Shown: positions 60,371-64,000 of the stretch, one piece after another
Position numbering within the stretch: the stretch's first letter is position 1
How the letters are laid out: every line of letters begins with the position of its first letter
Assembly (NCBI GenBank): GCA_964518955.1
Contig: CAZFHS010000026.1
Coordinates: 1-64,000 of the forward strand
DNA: 64,000 nucleotides
DNA from: JBDGYW01 sp964518955
GTDB taxonomy: Bacteria > Gemmatimonadota > Gemmatimonadetes > Gemmatimonadales > GWC2-71-9
Direction: 5' to 3'
Position numbers and translations under genes: made by a program
Notes under the pieces: generated by a model
What the model was told of the DNA's origin: nothing
The model's input: the letters and a program-made list of their open reading frames with translations, nothing else
The model's database searches: none

Positions 60371-61168
60371 ATGACAACTGCAGTTTCTGAACCTGGCCAA
60401 ACTCCGCTTGTGATAGGCGGTAGGGAATTCCAATCTCGGTTGATGGTTGGAACGGGGAAGTACAAAGACAACGAAACGATGGTCAAAGCGATCGCGGCCT
60501 CCGGCAGCGAAGTTGTGACTGTGGCAGTGCGAAGGGTCGACCTCGACCGACGCAAGGAGGAAGGAATCCTGTTCCATCTGGATCCGGAGAAGTACTTCCT
60601 GCTCGCCAACACGGCCGGCTGCTACAACGCTGAAGATGCGGTGAGGTATTCGAGGCTCGCTCGAGAAGCCGGATTCAACGAGTTCATCAAGCTCGAAGTC
60701 TTGGGCGACGAAGAAACCCTGCTTCCCGATGTCGCCGGTCTGCTCGAGGCCGCTGAGATACTCGCCAGCGAAGGCTTCAAAGTCATGGCCTACACGAATG
60801 ATGACTTGATCACGGCGTGCCGGCTCGAAGATGCAGGCTGCGTCGCTGTGATGCCTCTGGCCTCACCAATCGGCAGCGGGTTGGGGCTGATCAACCCGTA
60901 CAACATCCGTACGATCAAAAAGCGCCTATCCGTTCCAGTAATAGTCGACGCCGGTGTCGGCACCGCGTCAGACGCGTGCGTGACCATGGAACAGGGTGTC
61001 GACGGGGTATTGATGAATACCGCGCTAGCCGCGGCAGATGATCCGGTAGCCATGGGCCACGCCATGAGGCACGCAGTACACGCGGGTCGATTGGCCTACT
61101 TGGCTGGTCGCATGCCGGCGCGGGAAATAGCCGTGCCGTCGTCGCCAACATCGGGCATGCTCGACTAG
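60371..61168 (+). CDS. thiG: Thiazole synthase ThiG
   Basis: The 265-residue TIM barrel builds the thiazole phosphate of thiamine from deoxyxylulose phosphate, dehydroglycine and ThiS sulfur. IGGREFQSRLMVGTGKYKDN opens the domain; the Schiff-base lysine is in EFIKLEVLGDEETLLPDV; CVAVMPLASPIGSGLGLINP and VIVDAGVGTASDACVTMEQG follow. ATG 60371, 36 bases after thiS with no overlap. The next gene, rsmB, starts at the base after its stop. Confidence 0.96.
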   Translation: MTTAVSEPGQTPLVIGGREFQSRLMVGTGKYKDNETMVKAIAASGSEVVTVAVRRVDLDRRKEEGILFHLDPEKYFLLANTAGCYNAEDAVRYSRLAREAGFNEFIKLEVLGDEETLLPDVAGLLEAAEILASEGFKVMAYTNDDLITACRLEDAGCVAVMPLASPIGSGLGLINPYNIRTIKKRLSVPVIVDAGVGTASDACVTMEQGVDGVLMNTALAAADDPVAMGHAMRHAVHAGRLAYLAGRMPAREIAVPSSPTSGMLD

Positions 61169-62434
61169 GTGGCTCGAGGAACGATAGCTCGCGAAGCGGC
61201 ACTCAATATCCTCCGCCGCATACGGGCCGGTGCGACATTCGACCTGGCTCTTTCGGCAGCAACGGAGGGAATACAAGACATCGATCGCCGGTTGGCGCAT
61301 GAGATATCCGCTGGGGTCCTGCGCAACCGGACCGAACTCGACTCCCGCCTGAGGAAGCTGGTCTCGGGAAACTGGGAACGAACCTCTCCCGATTTGCAGG
61401 ACCTCTTGCGAATTGGCATGTACCAGCTGACGCATCTCGAACGGGTACCCAATTTCGCAGCAGTTCAGGCTACGGTAGAGGTGGCCAAGGGTGCGGCTGG
61501 AAAGGGCGGAGCCGGCCTCGTGAATGCGGTACTCAGACGGGCTGCTAACGGTGATCTGACGAAGAAGCCCGTCGAACGCGGTACAGATGCCGAGTTACTC
61601 GCCGATGCGAACTCTCACCCAGTATGGCTGGTGAAACGATGGTTCGACAGATTCGGCCAAAAGCGCACTCGCGCCTTGCTCGAACACAACAACAGTCGCC
61701 CGCGTCTGATGATTCAGCCCGTACGATGGACCCCCGAAAAGTTGTGCGCGCAACTCTCCGAGAGACGAATTGCCTGGTCAGAGGCACCTTTCGGCAAGGG
61801 ATTCGTAGTGGTTGACGTGCGGGTGGAAGACCTGCCAGGGTATCATGAGGGTGGGTTTGTCGTTCAAGATGCCGCCCAGGGTAGGTTGCTCGATCACGCC
61901 GATATCCCTGAAGGGGCAGTTGTGTGGGATGCATGCGCCTCCCCAGGCGGCAAGGCGGCGGTTCTGAGTCGCCGAGGGCCGGTGATTGCTTCGGAGTTTC
62001 GCTCAGAACGCATGGGGCGCTTGCGCGAAACGTTGAATCGGGTTGCTTCAAGTGTACACATATTGCGAGCCGACGCCCGCCGGCCTCCTCTTGCAGCGCG
62101 AAACGTCGATGTCACGTTGATCGACGCGCCTTGTTCCGCTACGGGGACGCTACAGAGGCATCCAGATGGCCGGTGGCGACTGTCAGAGGAGAAGATCGCC
62201 AATGCCGCTCGCACTCAGGCCCAGTTGTTGAACGGTGCGGCCGAGGCGGTGCACATGGGAGCGCTGTTGGTGTATATGACTTGTTCGTTGGAACCGCAGG
62301 AAAACGAGGAGTTGATGAACGTGTTCCTCGCAGGACACCCGGACTTTGAGAGAGACGGCGAAGACCTGTTCGTGTTCCCGCCCGATTCGGGCACGGACGG
62401 AGGCTACGTCGCTCGTCTGAGGCGTGTATCATGA
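61169..62434 (+). CDS. rsmB: 16S rRNA (cytosine 967-C5)-methyltransferase, RsmB/Sun family
   Basis: The 421-residue protein has an N-terminal NusB-like helical domain (about 1-140, AREAALNILRRIRAGATFDL, FAAVQATVEVAKGAAGKGGA) and a C-terminal SAM domain: VVQDAAQGRLLDHADIPEG, SAM loop WDACASPGGKAAVL, LIDAPCSATGTLQRHPDGRW with one catalytic cysteine, and MTCSLEPQENEELM with the other. It methylates a cytosine of 16S rRNA. GTG start; stop overlaps the PASTA gene (ATGA). Confidence 0.92.
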   Translation: MARGTIAREAALNILRRIRAGATFDLALSAATEGIQDIDRRLAHEISAGVLRNRTELDSRLRKLVSGNWERTSPDLQDLLRIGMYQLTHLERVPNFAAVQATVEVAKGAAGKGGAGLVNAVLRRAANGDLTKKPVERGTDAELLADANSHPVWLVKRWFDRFGQKRTRALLEHNNSRPRLMIQPVRWTPEKLCAQLSERRIAWSEAPFGKGFVVVDVRVEDLPGYHEGGFVVQDAAQGRLLDHADIPEGAVVWDACASPGGKAAVLSRRGPVIASEFRSERMGRLRETLNRVASSVHILRADARRPPLAARNVDVTLIDAPCSATGTLQRHPDGRWRLSEEKIANAARTQAQLLNGAAEAVHMGALLVYMTCSLEPQENEELMNVFLAGHPDFERDGEDLFVFPPDSGTDGGYVARLRRVS

Positions 62435-63282
62435 AGTTCCGCCGACGCGGCTCTCAGGGTTTTCAGGTAGCGAACGCGGTCGACTGGCTCCGTGCCCTAC
62501 CGAGGCGAATCGGTGTTTCACGGCTGGGCGAGCGCCTGAGCGCCTGGATTGGTCCGGTTGGGGGAACACGCAGATCTCGAGTCGTTACCGCGGCAGCGTT
62601 GATAGCGGCCTTTCTCGTCGGATATGTCGTTGCGGTCACACTTCTCTTTCCCGCACCTATCTTCCCGCGTTCACAAGAGGTGCCACGCCTCATCGGAATG
62701 CCCTTGTCTGAGGCACAGAGCGAACTCGAACGGCTTGGACTCGCAGTTGCCGATACCGACGTTCTGAGCCATCCGGAGATCGAACAGGGTCGCGTAGTGT
62801 GGCAAGATCCTCCTCCAGCCGTGGCAGTTCCGGAGGGGGCAAGAGTGGCTCTCACCGTGAGCCGTGGCCCTCGCCCAGTCCAAGTTCCAGATGTCACCGG
62901 CTATGAACGGGACGTTGCGATCCAGTTGATTATCGCAGCAGGCCTTTCGGTGTCGCGCGTGGACACCGGGCTCGCGCCGGCCGAGCGAGGCGTCGTGGTG
63001 AGTACGGACCCAACGGCAGGGCGCAGCCTGAACCCTGGCTCTGGTGTGGGGCTGTTCGTGAGCGTCGGCACGGCGACAATCAGGATTCCAAACTTGCTCG
63101 GGTTGACGGTGGAAGAAGCGCAGGAGTTACTCGAGGAAGCTGGACTAGCCCTCGGTACCGCCCGCATGAGAACCACGAACAATCACGAACCCGACCTGAT
63201 ATTCGAGCAATCCCCCGCAGAGGGCACGTTGAGTGCTTCCGGGGCGGCTGTAAACGTCACAGTGGCACGAGGAGGTAGATAG
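62431..63282 (+). CDS. Membrane-anchored protein with three PASTA domains
   Basis: The 283-residue protein has a basic cytoplasmic N-terminus (about 1-50), a membrane helix (VVTAAALIAAFLVGYVVAVT, about 52-71) and three PASTA repeats outside: EVPRLIGMPLSEAQSELERL, VQVPDVTGYERDVAIQLIIA and IRIPNLLGLTVEEAQELLEE. PASTA modules bind muropeptides or beta-lactams in Ser/Thr kinases and PBPs. There is no kinase or transpeptidase domain here, so it may scaffold or sense wall synthesis. Between rsmB and rpe this gene order is likely conserved in related genomes, but I cannot check. Confidence 0.88.
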   Translation: MKFRRRGSQGFQVANAVDWLRALPRRIGVSRLGERLSAWIGPVGGTRRSRVVTAAALIAAFLVGYVVAVTLLFPAPIFPRSQEVPRLIGMPLSEAQSELERLGLAVADTDVLSHPEIEQGRVVWQDPPPAVAVPEGARVALTVSRGPRPVQVPDVTGYERDVAIQLIIAAGLSVSRVDTGLAPAERGVVVSTDPTAGRSLNPGSGVGLFVSVGTATIRIPNLLGLTVEEAQELLEEAGLALGTARMRTTNNHEPDLIFEQSPAEGTLSASGAAVNVTVARGGR

Positions 63283-63953
63283 TGAGTCGTGATGTGTGTA
63301 TCGCACCTAGTGTATTGAGTGCGGATTTCGGGAAGCTTGCCGAGGAAGTTGCGATGGTTGAAGAGGGGGGGGCGGATTGGATCCATATTGACGTCATGGA
63401 TGGGCACTTCGTTCCCAACCTGACGTTTGGTGCAGACATCATCGCAGCAATCCGACGCACGACCAACCTTCCCCTGGACGTGCATCTGATGGTTAAGCGT
63501 CCGGAGTTCTACATATCTCCGTTTGCGGACGCAGGAACGTCGTTGTTCACGTTTCATCCCGAAGCGACGAGCCACGTGCAACGTCAGTTGGATCAGGTGC
63601 GGGCATGCGGTATGAGAGCCGGCCTCGCTCTGAATCCCGGTACGCCTTTGAGCTATGTGGATGAGATCATCGACGATCTCGACATGCTGCTACTGATGAC
63701 TGTGAACCCCGGTTTCGGTGCGCAACGCTACATCCCCGCGTCAACCAAAAAGATAGAACGCTCCCGTAACCTCCTAGACAACGCAGGGAGCACAGCCCGT
63801 CTGGAGCTGGACGGGGGAATCAACAGGAATACGATTGCCATGACCTTCAATGCAGGCGCTGACACCTTTGTGGCCGGTTCGGCAATATTCAAGGCCGAAG
63901 ACCCTGGCCGTGAGGTTCAATTGTTGAGGGAGGCTTGTTTAGGCACGATGTGA
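63282..63953 (+). CDS. rpe: Ribulose-phosphate 3-epimerase
   Basis: The 223-residue TIM barrel interconverts ribulose-5-P and xylulose-5-P in the pentose phosphate pathway. Signatures: IAPSVLSADFGKLAEEVAMV, DWIHIDVMDGHFVPNLTFGA with metal ligands, DVHLMVKRPEFYI, LLLMTVNPGFGAQRYIP and ELDGGINRNTIAMTFNAGAD. GTG 63282 with GGAGG upstream overlaps the PASTA gene stop by one base. Its stop overlaps the next ATG. Confidence 0.95.
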   Translation: MSRDVCIAPSVLSADFGKLAEEVAMVEEGGADWIHIDVMDGHFVPNLTFGADIIAAIRRTTNLPLDVHLMVKRPEFYISPFADAGTSLFTFHPEATSHVQRQLDQVRACGMRAGLALNPGTPLSYVDEIIDDLDMLLLMTVNPGFGAQRYIPASTKKIERSRNLLDNAGSTARLELDGGINRNTIAMTFNAGADTFVAGSAIFKAEDPGREVQLLREACLGTM

Positions 63954-64000
63954 TGAACACCAAGACTCGTGTGAAGTTGCTGGTGATAGTTGGCAGTTCC
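63953..64000 (+). CDS. Start of an unidentified gene, cut by the window edge
   Basis: An ATG overlaps the rpe stop (TGATG) and the frame stays open to the end: MNTKTRVKLLVIVGSS, 16 residues. The basic start and hydrophobic run suggest a signal peptide or membrane anchor. Nothing more can be said. Confidence 0.5.
   Translation, partial: MNTKTRVKLLVIVGSS

Overview
The window looks like chromosomal DNA of a Gram-negative bacterium of the FCB group, most plausibly Gemmatimonadota. This is inferred from gene content, not from a marker-gene search. Evidence: a SusC/SusD outer-membrane pair, several secreted outer-membrane barrel proteins, a DUF5916 protein, a PorX-type response regulator with a PglZ domain, many GTG/TTG starts, moderately high GC and tightly overlapping operons. 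I found no rRNA, tRNA, CRISPR array or phage genes.

Left part (1-20,900). The first 1.2 kb is the 5' portion of a group II intron on the minus strand, broken in its reverse transcriptase gene. It sits immediately after the terminator hairpin of a susD-susC unit. A small barrel protein and a three-subunit molybdenum hydroxylase (Tat-exported 2Fe-2S subunit, Mo subunit, FAD subunit with extra cysteines) follow on the plus strand. The minus strand then carries leuB-like / NCS2 purine permease / DUF5916 genes, a barrel protein plus CsgG-like TPR lipoprotein pair, a two-gene unit with a 62-residue free-standing DHp-like protein, and an M50 protease.

Middle (20,870-51,060). A strong sigma-70-type promoter precedes rho-ruvX-mltG. 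Then come thiE with a secreted protein, a CDF transporter with a methyltransferase-like protein, a histone-H1-like lysine-rich protein, a Tat-exported TldD-like protein lacking one expected metal ligand, a threonine degradation unit (SDR-tdh-kbl), and an adenylate-forming ligase / NYN-LOTUS protein / 3-methyladenine glycosylase operon. An HNH endonuclease, a minor-pilin operon (fimT-pilV-pilW-pilX), a 1-kb gene-free stretch with hairpins and an orphan terminator, PBP1A, tyrS, a HIT protein, a class V aminotransferase, an ABC exporter and a PorX-like regulator complete this part.

Right part (51,180-64,000). This is an almost unbroken plus-strand run, most genes overlapping by 1-17 bases: a hypothetical gene, a DnaB-C-like ATPase, yebC, ruvC, ruvA, a 54-residue zinc-ribbon gene, ruvB, queA, tgt, yajC, def, fmt, tenI-like, thiS, thiG, rsmB, a PASTA protein, rpe and the start of another gene. 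It groups Holliday-junction processing, queuosine synthesis, protein maturation and export, thiazole synthesis and rRNA methylation.

Items most worth a second look: the intron placed exactly behind a terminator; two 95-bp palindromic intergenic elements; the NYN-LOTUS protein with a histone-like repeat tail; the lone DHp-like protein; the gene-free region upstream of the pilin operon; and the zinc-ribbon gene between ruvA and ruvB.
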